Shown here: in pieces, positions 51,950 through 63,180 of the stretch
How positions within the stretch are numbered: position 1 is the first letter of the stretch
Layout: every line of letters begins with the position of its first letter
NCBI GenBank assembly: GCA_964057225.1
Contig: OZ059897.1
Location: 2,666,001-2,730,000, forward strand
Direction of reading: 5' to 3'
Source of the DNA: Auanema rhodensis
Lineage: Eukaryota > Nematoda > Chromadorea > Rhabditida > Rhabditidae
DNA: 64,000 nt
Position numbers and translations under genes: made by a program
Notes under the pieces: generated by a model
Database searches by the model: none
Told to the model about the DNA's origin: nothing
The model's input: the letters and a program-made list of their open reading frames with translations, nothing else

Positions 51950-53353
51950 ATGCATTATTTTTCGAACGATCATAACTAATTTTTGTATAGAGCGTTTCTC
52001 ATTGTAGTATAGTGCATTCGATGCGGATTTTTAAGCTGCGTTGATCTGTGTTATCAGATTTGAGTTAACTTAAAAATGCACCGAGATATCAACTGATATA
52101 TGTTCACGCTTATATCCTCGATTTTCACACTGAAGAAATGATTTTTTCGTTGAATAACATTGTCCATCGTCTTCGTCTTGAAAAAAGGAATCTAAAAACA
52201 TCTACTTTTTGTGAAATTATTTGGAAATTTTTCGGGAAAATTTTTGTCAAAATGTTTTTGGAAGCAATGTTGACTGTACATGGGAACTCAACATACACTA
52301 ATGCATTATTTTTCAAACGATCATAACTAATTTTTGTATAGAGCGTTTCTCAATGTAGTATAGTGCATTCGATGCGGATTTTTAAGCTGCGTTGATCTGT
52401 GTTATCAGATTTGAGTTAACTTAAAAATGCACCGAGATATCAACTGATATATGTTCACACTTATATCCTCGATTTTCACCCTGAAGAAATGATTTTTTCG
52501 TTGAAAAACATTGTCCATAGTCTTTGTCTTGAAAAAAGAAATCTAAAAACTCCTACTTTTTGTGAAATTATTTAGAAATTTTTCGGGAAAATTTTTGTCA
52601 AAATGTTTTTGGAAGCAATGTTGAGTGTACATGGGAACTCAACATACACTAATGCATTATTTTTCAAACGATCATAACTAATTTTTGTATTGAGCGTTTC
52701 TCAATGTAGTATAGTGCTGTCGATGCGGATTTTTAAGCTGCGTTGATCTGTGTTATCAGATTTGAGTTAGCTTAAAAATGCACCGAGATATCAACTGATA
52801 TAGGTTCACACTTATATCCTCGATTTTCACCCTGAAGAAATGATTTTTTCGTTGCATAACATTGTCCATCGTCTTCGTCTTGAAAAAAGGAATCTAAAAA
52901 CATCTACTTTTTGTGAAATTATTTAGAAATTTTTCGGGAAAATTTTTGTCAAAATGTTTTTGGAAGCAATGTTGAGTGTACATGGGAACTCAACATACAC
53001 TAATGCATTATTTTTCGAACGATCATAACTAATTTTTGTATAGAGCGTTTCTCATTGTAGTATAGTGCATTCGATGCGGATTTTTAAGCTGCGTTGATCT
53101 GTGTTATCAGATTTGAGTTAACTTAAAAATGCACCGAGATATCAACTGATATATGTTCACGCTTATATCCTCGATTTTCACACTGAAGAAATGATTTTTT
53201 CGTTGATTAACATTGTCCATCGTCTTCGTCTTGAAAAAAGGAATCTAAAAACATCTACTTTTTGTGAAATTATTTGGAAATTTTTCGGGAAAATTTTTGT
53301 CAAAATGTTTTTGGAAGCAATGTTGACTGTACATGGGAACTCAACATACACTA
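51248..53353 (+). repeat. 3-monomer repeat, two copies of 1,053 bp (monomers 147-149 and 150-152)
   Basis: Shared marks are CATAGTCTTTG with CTCCTAC, then TATTGAGCG with GTGCTGTCG and GTTGCATAAC, then TTTTTCGAACG with TTCACGCTT, TTATTTGG and TTGACTG. Monomer 150 differs from 147 in its first half (GAGTTAAC, TTGAAAAACATTG), so the copy starts with a hybrid. Monomer 152 has a private GTTGATTAAC. Confidence 0.88.
51384..51397. repeat. Perfect 14-bp palindrome ATATCAGCTGATAT (4 copies)
   Basis: Monomer positions 137-150, also at 56,298-56,311, 58,755-58,768 and 60,510-60,523. Most monomers have ATATCA-AC-TGATAT here (6-bp arms, 2-bp spacer); a single A to G change at position 143 makes the palindrome continuous. 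It is linked to the CATAGTCTTTG mark. Confidence 0.92.
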
Positions 53354-54406
53354 ATGCATTATTTTTCAAACGATCATAACTAATTTTTGTATAGAGCGTT
53401 TCTCAATGTAGTATAGTGCATTCGATGCGGATTTTTAAGCTGCGTTGATCTGTGTTATCAGATTTGAGTTAACTTAAAAATGCACCGAGATATCAACTGA
53501 TATATGTTCACACTTATATCCTCGATTTTCACCCTGAAGAAATGATTTTTTCGTTGAAAAACATTGTCCATCGTATTCGTCTTGAAAAAAGGAATCTAAA
53601 AACATCTACTTTTTGTGAAATTATTCAGAAATTTTTCGGGAAAATTTTTGTCAAAATGTTTTTGGAAGCAATGTTGAGTGTACATGGGAACTCAACATAC
53701 ACTAATGCATTATTTTTGAAACGATCATAACTAATTTTTGTATAGAGCGTTTCTTAATGTAGTATAATGCATTCGATGCGGATTTTTAAGCTGCGTCGAT
53801 CTGTGTTATCAGATTTGAGGTAGCTTAAAAATGCACCGAGATATCAACTGATATATGTTCACACTTATATCCTCGATTTTCACCCTGAAGAAATGATTTT
53901 TTCGTTGAATAACATTGTCCATCGTCTTAGTCTTGAAAAAAGGAATCTAAAAACATCTACTTTCTGTGAAATTATTTAGAAATTTTTCGGGAAAATTTTT
54001 GTCAAAATGTTTTTGGAAGCAATGTTGAGTGTACATGGGAACTCAGCATACACTAATGCATTATTTTTGAAACGATCATAACTAATTTTTGTATAGAGCG
54101 TTTCTTAATGTAGTATAGTGCATTCGATGCGGATTTTTAAGCTGCGTCGATCTGTGTTATCAGATTTGAGTTAGCTTAAAAATGCACCGAGATATCAACT
54201 GATATATGTTCACACTTATATCCTCGATTTTCACCCTGAAGAATTAATTTTTTCGTTGAATAACATTGTCCATCGTCTTCGTCTTGAAAAAAGGAATCTA
54301 AAAACATCTACTTTTTGTGAAATTATTTAGAAATTTTTCGGGAAAATTTTTGTCAAAATGTTTTTGGAAGCAATGTTGAGTGTACATGGGAACTCAGCAT
54401 ACACTA
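53354..54406 (+). repeat. Monomers 153-155, linker between duplicated segments
   Basis: Monomer 153 is the ATTCGTC type with TTATTCAG. Monomer 154 has TATAATGCATTC, ATCCTCGATT, CTTAGTC and ACTTTCTGTG. Monomer 155 joins GAAACG, TTAATGTAG and GAGTTAGC to GAATTAATT. They correspond only partly to monomers 139-141. Confidence 0.75.
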
Positions 54407-56863
54407 ATGCATTATTTTTCAAACGATCATAACTAATTTTTGTATAGAGCGTTTCTTAATGTAGTATAGTGCATTCGATGCGGATTTTTAAGCTGCGTCG
54501 ATCTGTGTTATCAGATTTGAGTTAGCTTAAAAATGCACCGAGATATCAACTGATATATGTTCACACTTATATCCTCGATTTTCACCCTGAAGAAATGATT
54601 TTTTCGTTGAATAACATTGTCCATCGTCTTCGTCTTGAAAAAAGGAATCTAAAAACATCTACTTTTTGTGAAATTATTTAGAAATTTTTCGGGAAAATTT
54701 TTGTCAAAATGTTTTTGGAAGCAATGTTGAGTGTACATGGGAACTCAGCATACACTAATGCATTATTTTTCAAACGATCATAACTAATTTTTGTATAGAG
54801 CGTTTCTCAATGTAGTATAGTGCATTCGATGCGGATTTTTAAGCTGCGTCGATCTGTGTTATCAGATTTGAGGTAGCTTAAAAATGCTCCGAGATATCAA
54901 CTTATATAAGTTCACACTTATATCCTCGATTTTCACCCTGAAGAATTAATTTTTTCGTTGAATAACATTGTCCATCGTCTTCGCCTTGAAAAAAGGAATC
55001 TAAAAACATCTACTTTTTGTGAAATTATTTAGAAATTTTTCGGGAAAATTTTTGTCAAAATGTTTTTGGAAGCAATGTTGAGTGTACATGGGAACTCAGC
55101 ATACACTAATGCATTATTTTTCAAACGATCATAACTAATTTTTGTATGGAGCGTTTCTCAATGTAGTATAGTGCATTCGATGCGGATTTTTAAGCTGCGT
55201 TGATCTGTGTTATCTGATTTGAGTTAACTTAAAAATGCACCGAGATATCAACTGATATAGGTTCACACTTATATCCTCGATTTTCACCCTGAAGAAATGA
55301 TTTTTTCGTTGAAAAACATTGTCCATCGTCTTCGTCTTGAAAAAAGGAATCTAAAAACATCTACTTTTTGTGAAATTATTCAGAAATTTTTCGGGAAAAT
55401 TTTTGTCACAATGTTTTTGGAAGCAATGTTAAGTGTACATGGGAACTCAACACACACTAATGCATTTTTTTTCGAACGATCATAACTAATTTTTGTATAG
55501 AGCGTTTCTGAATGAAGTATAGTGCATTCGATGCGGATTTTTAAACTGCGTCGATCTGTGTTATCCGATTTGAGTTAGCTTAAAAATGCACCGAGATATC
55601 AACTGATATAGGTTCACACTTATATCCTCGATTTTCACCCTGAAGAATTAATTTTTTCGTTGAATAACATTGTCCATGGTCTTCGCCTTGAAAAAAGGAA
55701 TCTAAAAACATTCACTTTTTGTGAAATTATTAAGAAATTTTTCGGGAAAATTTTTGTCAAAATGTTTTTGGAAGCAATGTTGAGTGTACATGGGAACTCA
55801 GCATACACTAATGCATTATTTTTCAAACGATCATAACTAATTTTTGTATAGAGCGTTTCTCAATGTAGTATAGTGCATTCGATGCGGATTTTTAAGCTGC
55901 GTCGATCTGTGTTATCAGATTTGAGGTAGCTTAAAAATGCACCGAGATATCAACTGATATATGTTCACACTTATATCCTCAATTTTCACCCTGAAGAAAT
56001 GATTTTTTCGTTGAAAAACATTGTCCATCGTATTCGTCTTGAAAAAAGGAATCTAAAAACATCTACTTTTTGTGAAATTATTTAGAAATTTTTCGGGAAA
56101 ATTTTTGTCAAAATGTTTTTGGAAGCAATGTTGAGTGTACATGGGAACTCAACATACACTAATGCATTATTTTTCAAACGATCATAACTAATTTTTGTAT
56201 GGAGCGTTTCTCAATGTAGTATAGTGCATTCGATGCGGATTTTTAAGCTGCGTTGATCTGTGTTATCAGATTTGAGTTAGCTTAAAAATGCACCGAGATA
56301 TCAGCTGATATATGTTCACACTTATATCCTCGATTTTCACCCTGAAGAAATGATTTTTTCGTTGAATAACATTGTCCATAGTCTTTGTCTTGAAAAAAGA
56401 AATCTAAAAACTCCTACTTTTTGTGAAATTATTTAGAAATTTTTCGGGAAAATTTTTGTCAAAATGTTTTTGGAAGCAATGTTGAGTGTACATGGGAACT
56501 CAACATACACTAATGCATTATTTTTCAAACGATCATAACTAATTTTTGTATTGAGCGTTTCTCAATGTAGTATAGTGCTGTCGATGCGGATTTTTAAGCT
56601 GCGTTGATCTGTGTTATCAGATTTGAGTTAGCTTAAAAATGCACCGAGATATCAACTGATATAGGTTCACACTTATATCCTCGATTTTCACCCTGAAGAA
56701 ATGATTTTTTCGTTGCATAACATTGTCCATCGTCTTCGTCTTGAAAAAAGGAATCTAAAAACATCTACTTTTTGTGAAATTATTTAGAAATTTTTCGGGA
56801 AAATTTTTGTCAAAATGTTTTTGGAAGCAATGTTGAGTGTACATGGGAACTCAACATACACTA
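54407..56863 (+). repeat. 14-monomer-offset duplication, copy 2 (monomers 156-162)
   Basis: A near-exact copy of 49,493-51,949. Beyond it, monomers 149 and 163 share the first half (TTTTTCGAACG, CTCATTG, GAGTTAAC) and diverge at about monomer position 152 (ATATATGTTCACGC against ATATAGGTTCACAC), which places the boundary within a monomer. Confidence 0.92.
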
Positions 56864-58267
56864 ATGCATTATTTTTCGAACGATCATAACTAATTTTTGT
56901 ATAGAGCGTTTCTCATTGTAGTATAGTGCATTCGATGCGGATTTTTAAGCTGCGTTGATCTGTGTTATCAGATTTGAGTTAACTTAAAAATGCACCGAGA
57001 TATCAACTGATATAGGTTCACACTTATATCCTCGATTTTCACCCTGAAGAAATGATTTTTTCGTTGAAAAACATTGTCCATCGTCTTCGTCTTGAAAAAA
57101 GGAATCTAAAAACATCTACTTTTTGTGAAATTATTTAGAAAGTTTTCGGGAAAATTTTTGTCAAAATGTTTTTGGAAGCAATGTTGAGTGTACATGGGAA
57201 CTCAGCATACACTAATGCATTATTTTTCAAACGATCATAACTAATTTTTGTATGGAGCGTTTCTCAATGTAGTATAGTGCATTCGATGCGGATTTTTAAG
57301 CTGCGTTGATCTGTGTTATCAGATTTGAGTTAGCTTAAAAATGCACCGAGATATCAACTGATATAGGTTCACACTTATATCCTCGATTTTCACCCTGAAG
57401 AAATGATTTTTTCGTTGAATAACATTGTCCATCGTCTTTGTCTTGAAAAAAGAAATCTAAAAACATCTACTTTTTGTGAAATTATTCAGAAATTTTTCGG
57501 GAAAATTTTTGTCAAAATGTTTTTGGAAGCAATGTTGAGTGTACATGGGAACTCAACATACACTAATGCATTATTTTTCAAACGATCATAACTAATTTTT
57601 GTATAGAGCGTTTCTTAATGTAGTATAGTGCATTCGATGCGGATTTTTGAGCTGCGTCGATCTGTGATATCAGATTTGAGTTATTTTAAAAATGCACCGA
57701 GATATCAACTGATATATGTTCTCACTTATATCCTCGATTTTCACCCTGAAGAAATGATTTTTTCGTTGAATAACATTGTCCATCGTCTTTGTCTTGAAAA
57801 AAGAAATCTAAAAACATCTACTTTTTGTGAAATTATTTAGAAATTTTTCGGGAAACTTTTTGTCAAAATGTTTTTGGAAGCAATGTTGAGTGTACATGGG
57901 AACTCAACATACACTAATGCATTATTTTTCAAACGATCATAACTAATTTTTGTATAGAGCGTTTCTCATTGTAGTATAGTGCATTCGATGCGGATTTTTA
58001 AGCTGCGTCGATCTGTGTTATCAGATTTGCGCTAGCTTAAAAATGCTCCGAGATATCAACTTATATAAGTTCACACTTATATCCTCGATTTTCACCCTGA
58101 AGAATTAATTTTTTCGTTGAATAACATTGTCCATGGTCTTCGCCTTGAAAAAAGGAATCTAAAAACATTCACTTTTTGTGAAATTATTCAGAAATTTTTC
58201 GGGAAAATTTTTGTCAAAATGTTTTTGGAAGCAATGTTGAGTGTACATGGGAACTCAGCATACACTA
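55811..58267 (+). repeat. 7-monomer higher-order repeat, copy 1 (monomers 160-166)
   Basis: The order by mark is: ATTCGTC with GAGGTAGC (160); CAGCTG with CATAGTC (161); TATTGAGCG with GTGCTGTCG (162); CGAACG with AGAAAGTTTTCGG (163); TATGGAGCG with CTTTGTC and TTATTCAG (164); TTTTTGAGCTGCG with GTGATATC and GGGAAACTTTT (165); GCGCTAGC with AACTTATATAAGTT, CATGGTC and ACATTCAC (166). Monomers 160-162 are also part of the 14-monomer duplication. Confidence 0.88.
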
Positions 58268-60373
58268 ATGCATTATTTTTCAAACGATCATAACTAATTT
58301 TTGTATAGAGCGTTTCTCAATGTAGTATAGTGCATTCGATGCGGATTTTTAAGCTGCGTCGATCTGTGTTATCAGATTTGAGGTAGCTTAAAAATGCACC
58401 GAGATATCAACTGATATATGTTCACACTTATATCCTCAATTTTCACCCTGAAGAAATGATTTTTTCGTTGAAAAACATTGTCCATCGTATTCGTCTTGAA
58501 AAAAGGAATCTAAAAACATCTACTTTTTGTGAAATTATTTAGAAATTTTTCGGGAAAATTTTTGTCAAAATGTTTTTGGAAGCAATGTTGAGTGTACATG
58601 GGAACTCAACATACACTAATGCATTATTTTTCAAACGATCATAACTAATTTTTGTATGGAGCGTTTCTCAATGTAGTATAGTGCATTCGATGCGGATTTT
58701 TAAGCTGCGTTGATCTGTGTTATCAGATTTGAGTTAGCTTAAAAATGCACCGAGATATCAGCTGATATATGTTCACACTTATATCCTCGATTTTCACCCT
58801 GAAGAAATGATTTTTTCGTTGAATAACATTGTCCATAGTCTTTGTCTTGAAAAAAGAAATCTAAAAACTCCTACTTTTTGTGAAATTATTTAGAAATTTT
58901 TCGGGAAAATTTTTGTCAAAATGTTTTTGGAAGCAATGTTGAGTGTACATGGGAACTCAACATACACTAATGCATTATTTTTCAAACGATCATAACTAAT
59001 TTTTGTATTGAGCGTTTCTCAATGTAGTATAGTGCTGTCGATGCGGATTTTTAAGCTGCGTTGATCTGTGTTATCAGATTTGAGTTAGCTTAAAAATGCA
59101 CCGAGATATCAACTGATATAGGTTCACACTTATATCCTCGATTTTCACCCTGAAGAAATGATTTTTTCGTTGAATAACATTGTCCATCGTCTTCGTCTTG
59201 AAAAAAGGAATCTAAAAACATCTACTTTTTGTGAAATTATTTAGAAATTTTTCGGGAAAATTTTTGTCAAAATGTTTTTGGAAGCAATGTTGAGTGTACA
59301 TGGGAACTCAACATACACTAATGCATTATTTTTCGAACGATCATAACTAATTTTTGTATAGAGCGTTTCTCATTGTAGTATAGTGCATTCGATGCGGATT
59401 TTTAAGCTGCGTTGATCTGTGTTATCAGATTTGAGTTAACTTAAAAATGCACCGAGATATCAACTGATATAGGTTCACACTTATATCCTCGATTTTCACC
59501 CTGAAGAAATGATTTTTTCGTTGAAAAACATTGTCCATCGTCTTCGTCTTGAAAAAAGGAATCTAAAAACATCTACTTTTTGTGAAATTATTTAGAAAGT
59601 TTTCGGGAAAATTTTTGTCAAAATGTTTTTGGAAGCAATGTTGAGTGTACATGGGAACTCAGCATACACTAATGCATTATTTTTCAAACGATCATAACTA
59701 ATTTTTGTATGGAGCGTTTCTCAATGTAGTATAGTGCATTCGATGCGGATTTTTAAGCTGCGTTGATCTGTGTTATCAGATTTGAGTTAGCTTAAAAATG
59801 CACCGAGATATCAACTGATATAGGTTCACACTTATATCCTCGATTTTCACCCTGAAGAAATGATTTTTTCGTTGAATAACATTGTCCATCGTCTTTGTCT
59901 TGAAAAAAGAAATCTAAAAACATCTACTTTTCGTGAAATTATTCAGAAATTTTTCGGGAAAATTTTTGTCAAAATGTTTTTGGAAGCAATGTTGAGTGTA
60001 CATGGGAACTCAACATACACTAATGCATTATTTTTCAAACGATCATAACTAATTTTTGTATGGAGCGTTTCTCAATGTAGTATAGTGCATTCGATGCGGA
60101 TTTTTAAGCTGCGTTGATCTGTGTTATCAGATTTGAGTTAGCTTAAAAATGCACCGAGATATCAACTTATATAAGTTCACACTTATATCCTCGATTTTCA
60201 CCCTGAAGAATTAATTTTTTCGTTGAATAACATTGTCCATCGTCTTCGCCTTGAAAAAAGGAATCTAAAAACATTCACTTTTTGTGAAATTATTCAGAAA
60301 TTTTTCGGGAAAATTTTTGTCAAAATGTTTTTGGAAGCAATGTTGAGTGTACATGGGAACTCAGCATACACTA
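58268..60373 (+). repeat. 7-monomer higher-order repeat, copy 2 shortened to 6 (monomers 167-172)
   Basis: Monomers 167-171 match 160-164. Monomer 172 is a fusion: first part TATGGAGCG with GAGTTAGC and TGCACCGAG, second part AACTTATATAAGTT, GAATTAATT and ACATTCAC as in monomer 166. The 165-type monomer is missing. Monomer 171 has TTTTCGTGAAATT, shared with monomer 176. Confidence 0.86.
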
Positions 60374-62830
60374 ATGCATTATTTTTCAAACGATCATAAC
60401 TAATTTTTGTATAGAGCGTTTCTCAATGTAGTATAGTGCATTCGATGAGGATTTTTAAGCTGCGTTGATCTGTGTTATCAGATTTGAGTTAGCTTAAAAA
60501 TGCACCGAGATATCAGCTGATATATGTTCACACTTATATCCTCGATTTTCACCCTGAAGAAATGATTTTTTCGTTGAATAACATTGTCCATAGTCTTTGT
60601 CTTGAAAAAAGAAATCTAAAAACTCCTACTTTTTGTGAAATTATTTAGAAATTTTTCGGGAAAATTTTTGTCAAAATGTTTTTGGAAGCAATGTTGAGTG
60701 TACATGGGAACTCAACATACACTAATGCATTATTTTTCAAACGATCATAACTAATTTTTGTATTGAGCGTTTCTCAATGTAGTATAGTGCTGTCGATGCG
60801 GATTTTTAAGCTGCGTTGATCTGTGTTATCAGATTTGAGTTAGCTTAAAAATGCACCGAGATATCAACTGATATAGGTTCACACTTATATCCTCGATTTT
60901 CACCCTGAAGAAATGATTTTTTCGTTGAATAACATTGTCCATCGTCTTCGTCTTGAAAAAAGGAATCTAAAAACATCTACTTTTTGTGAAATTATTTAGA
61001 AATTTTTCGGGAAAATTTTTGTCAAAATGTTTTTGGAAGCAATGTTGAGTGTACATGGGAACTCAACATACACTAATGCATTATTTTTCGAACGATCATA
61101 ACTAATTTTTGTATAGAGCGTTTCTCATTGTAGTATAGTGCATTCGATGCGGATTTTTAAGCTGCGTTGATCTGTGTTATCAGATTTGAGTTAACTTAAA
61201 AATGCACCGAGATATCAACTGATATAGGTTCACACTTATATCCTCGATTTTCACCCTGAAGAAATGATTTTTTCGTTGAAAAACATTGTCCATCGTCTTC
61301 GTCTTGAAAAAAGGAATCTAAAAACATCTACTTTTTGTGAAATTATTTAGAAAGTTTTCGGGAAAATTTTTGTCAAAATGTTTTTGGAAGCAATGTTGAG
61401 TGTACATGGGAACTCAGCATACACTAATGCATTATTTTTCAAACGATCATAACTAATTTTTGTATGGAGCGTTTCTCAATGTAGTATAGTGCATTCGATG
61501 CGGATTTTTAAGCTGCGTTGATCTGTGTTATCAGATTTGAGTTAGCTTAAAAATGCACCGAGATATCAACTGATATAGGTTCACACTTATATCCTCGATT
61601 TTCACCCTGAAGAAATGATTTTTTCGTTGAATAACATTGTCCATCGTCTTTGTCTTGAAAAAAGAAATCTAAAAACATCTACTTTTCGTGAAATTATTCA
61701 GAAATTTTTCGGGAAAATTTTTGTCAAAATGTTTTTGGAAGCAATGTTGAGTGTACATGGGAACTCAACATACACTAATGCATTATTTTTCAAACGATCA
61801 TAACTAATTTTTGTATAGAGCGTTTCTTAATGTAGTATAGTGCATTCGATGCGGATTTTTGAGCTGCGTCGATCTGTGATATCAGATTTGAGTTATTTTA
61901 AAAATGCACCGAGATATCAACTGATATATGTTCTCACTTATATCCTCGATTTTCACCCTGAAGAAATGATTTTTTCGTTGAATAACATTGTCCATCGTCT
62001 TTGTCTTGAAAAAAGAAATCTAAAAACATCTACTTTTTGTGAAATTATTTAGAAATTTTTCGGGAAACTTTTTGTCAAAATGTTTTTGGAAGCAATGTTG
62101 AGTGTACATGGGAACTCAACATACACTAATGCATTATTTTTCAAACGATCATAACTAAATTTTGTATAGAGCGTTTCTTAATGTAGTATAGTGCATTCGA
62201 TGCGGATTTTTAAGCTGCGTTGATCTGTGTTATCAGATTTGCGCTAGCTTAAAAATGCTCCGAGATATCAACTTATATAAGTTCACACTTATATCCTCGA
62301 TTTTCACCCTGAAGAATCAATTTTTTCGTTGAATAACATTGTCCATCGTCTTTGCCTTGAAAAAAGAAATATAAAAACTCCTACTTTTTGTGAAATTATT
62401 TAGAAATTTTTCGGGAAAATTTTTGTCAAAATGTTTTTGGAAGCAATGTTGAGTGTACATGGGAACTCAACATACACTAATGCATTATTTTTCAAACGAT
62501 CATAACTAATTTTTGTATAGAGCGTTTCTCATTGTAGTATAGTGCATTCGATGCGGATTTTTAAGCTGCGTCGATCTGTGTTATCAGATTTGCGCTAGCT
62601 TAAAAATGCTCCGAGATATCAACTTATATAAGTTCACACTTATATCCTCGATTTTCACCCTGAAGAATTAATTTTTTCGTTGAATAACATTGTCCATCGT
62701 CTTCGCCTTGAAAAAAGGAATCTAAAAACATTCACTTTTTGTGAAATTATTCAGAAATTTTTCGGGAAAATTTTTGTCAAAATGTTTTTGGAAGCAATGT
62801 TGAGTGTACATGGGAACTCAGCATACACTA
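60374..62830 (+). repeat. 7-monomer higher-order repeat, copy 3 with a fused first monomer (173-179)
   Basis: Monomer 173 starts with the GATGAGGATT mark and continues with CAGCTG and CATAGTC, so a 160-type start appears fused to a 161-type body. Monomers 174-177 match 162-165. Monomer 178 is extra (ACTAAATTTTG, GAATCAATT, AATATAAAAAC, CTCCTAC). Monomer 179 matches 166. Monomer 180 also has GATGAGG. Confidence 0.84.
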
Positions 62831-63180
62831 ATGCATTATTTTTCAAACGATCATAACTAATTTTTGTATAGAGCGTTTCTCAATGTAGTATAGTGCATTC
62901 GATGAGGATTTTTAAGCTGCGTCGATCTGTGTTATCAGATTTGAGGTAGCTTAAAAATGCACCGAGATATCAACTGATATATGTTCACACTTATATCCTC
63001 AATTTTCACCCTGAAGAAATGATTTTTTCGTTGAAAAACATTGTCCATCGTATTCGTCTTGAAAAAAAGAATCTAAAAACATCTACTTTTGTAAAATTAT
63101 TTAGAAATTTTTCGGGAAAATTTTTGTCAAAATGTTTTTGGAAGCAATGTTGAGTGCACATGGGAACTCAACATACACTA
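62831..63180 (+). repeat. Monomer 180, 350 bp, with a one-base deletion
   Basis: CTACTTTTGTAAAATT replaces CTACTTTTTGTGAAATT: the T5 run at positions 257-261 is T4 (63,087-63,090) and a G to A change lies just after. The body is J-type (GAGGTAGC, ATCCTCAATT, ATTCGTC, GTGCACATG). The deletion restores the register lost in monomer 77. Confidence 0.9.

Noticed and set aside
57628-57840. 70-codon + strand ORF (also 61840)
   Set aside because: Created by the single changes TTTTTGAGCTG and GTGATATC in two duplicate monomers; it runs into the same frame as the 62-codon ORF and stops at TTTAG. It is a by-product of repeat variation.
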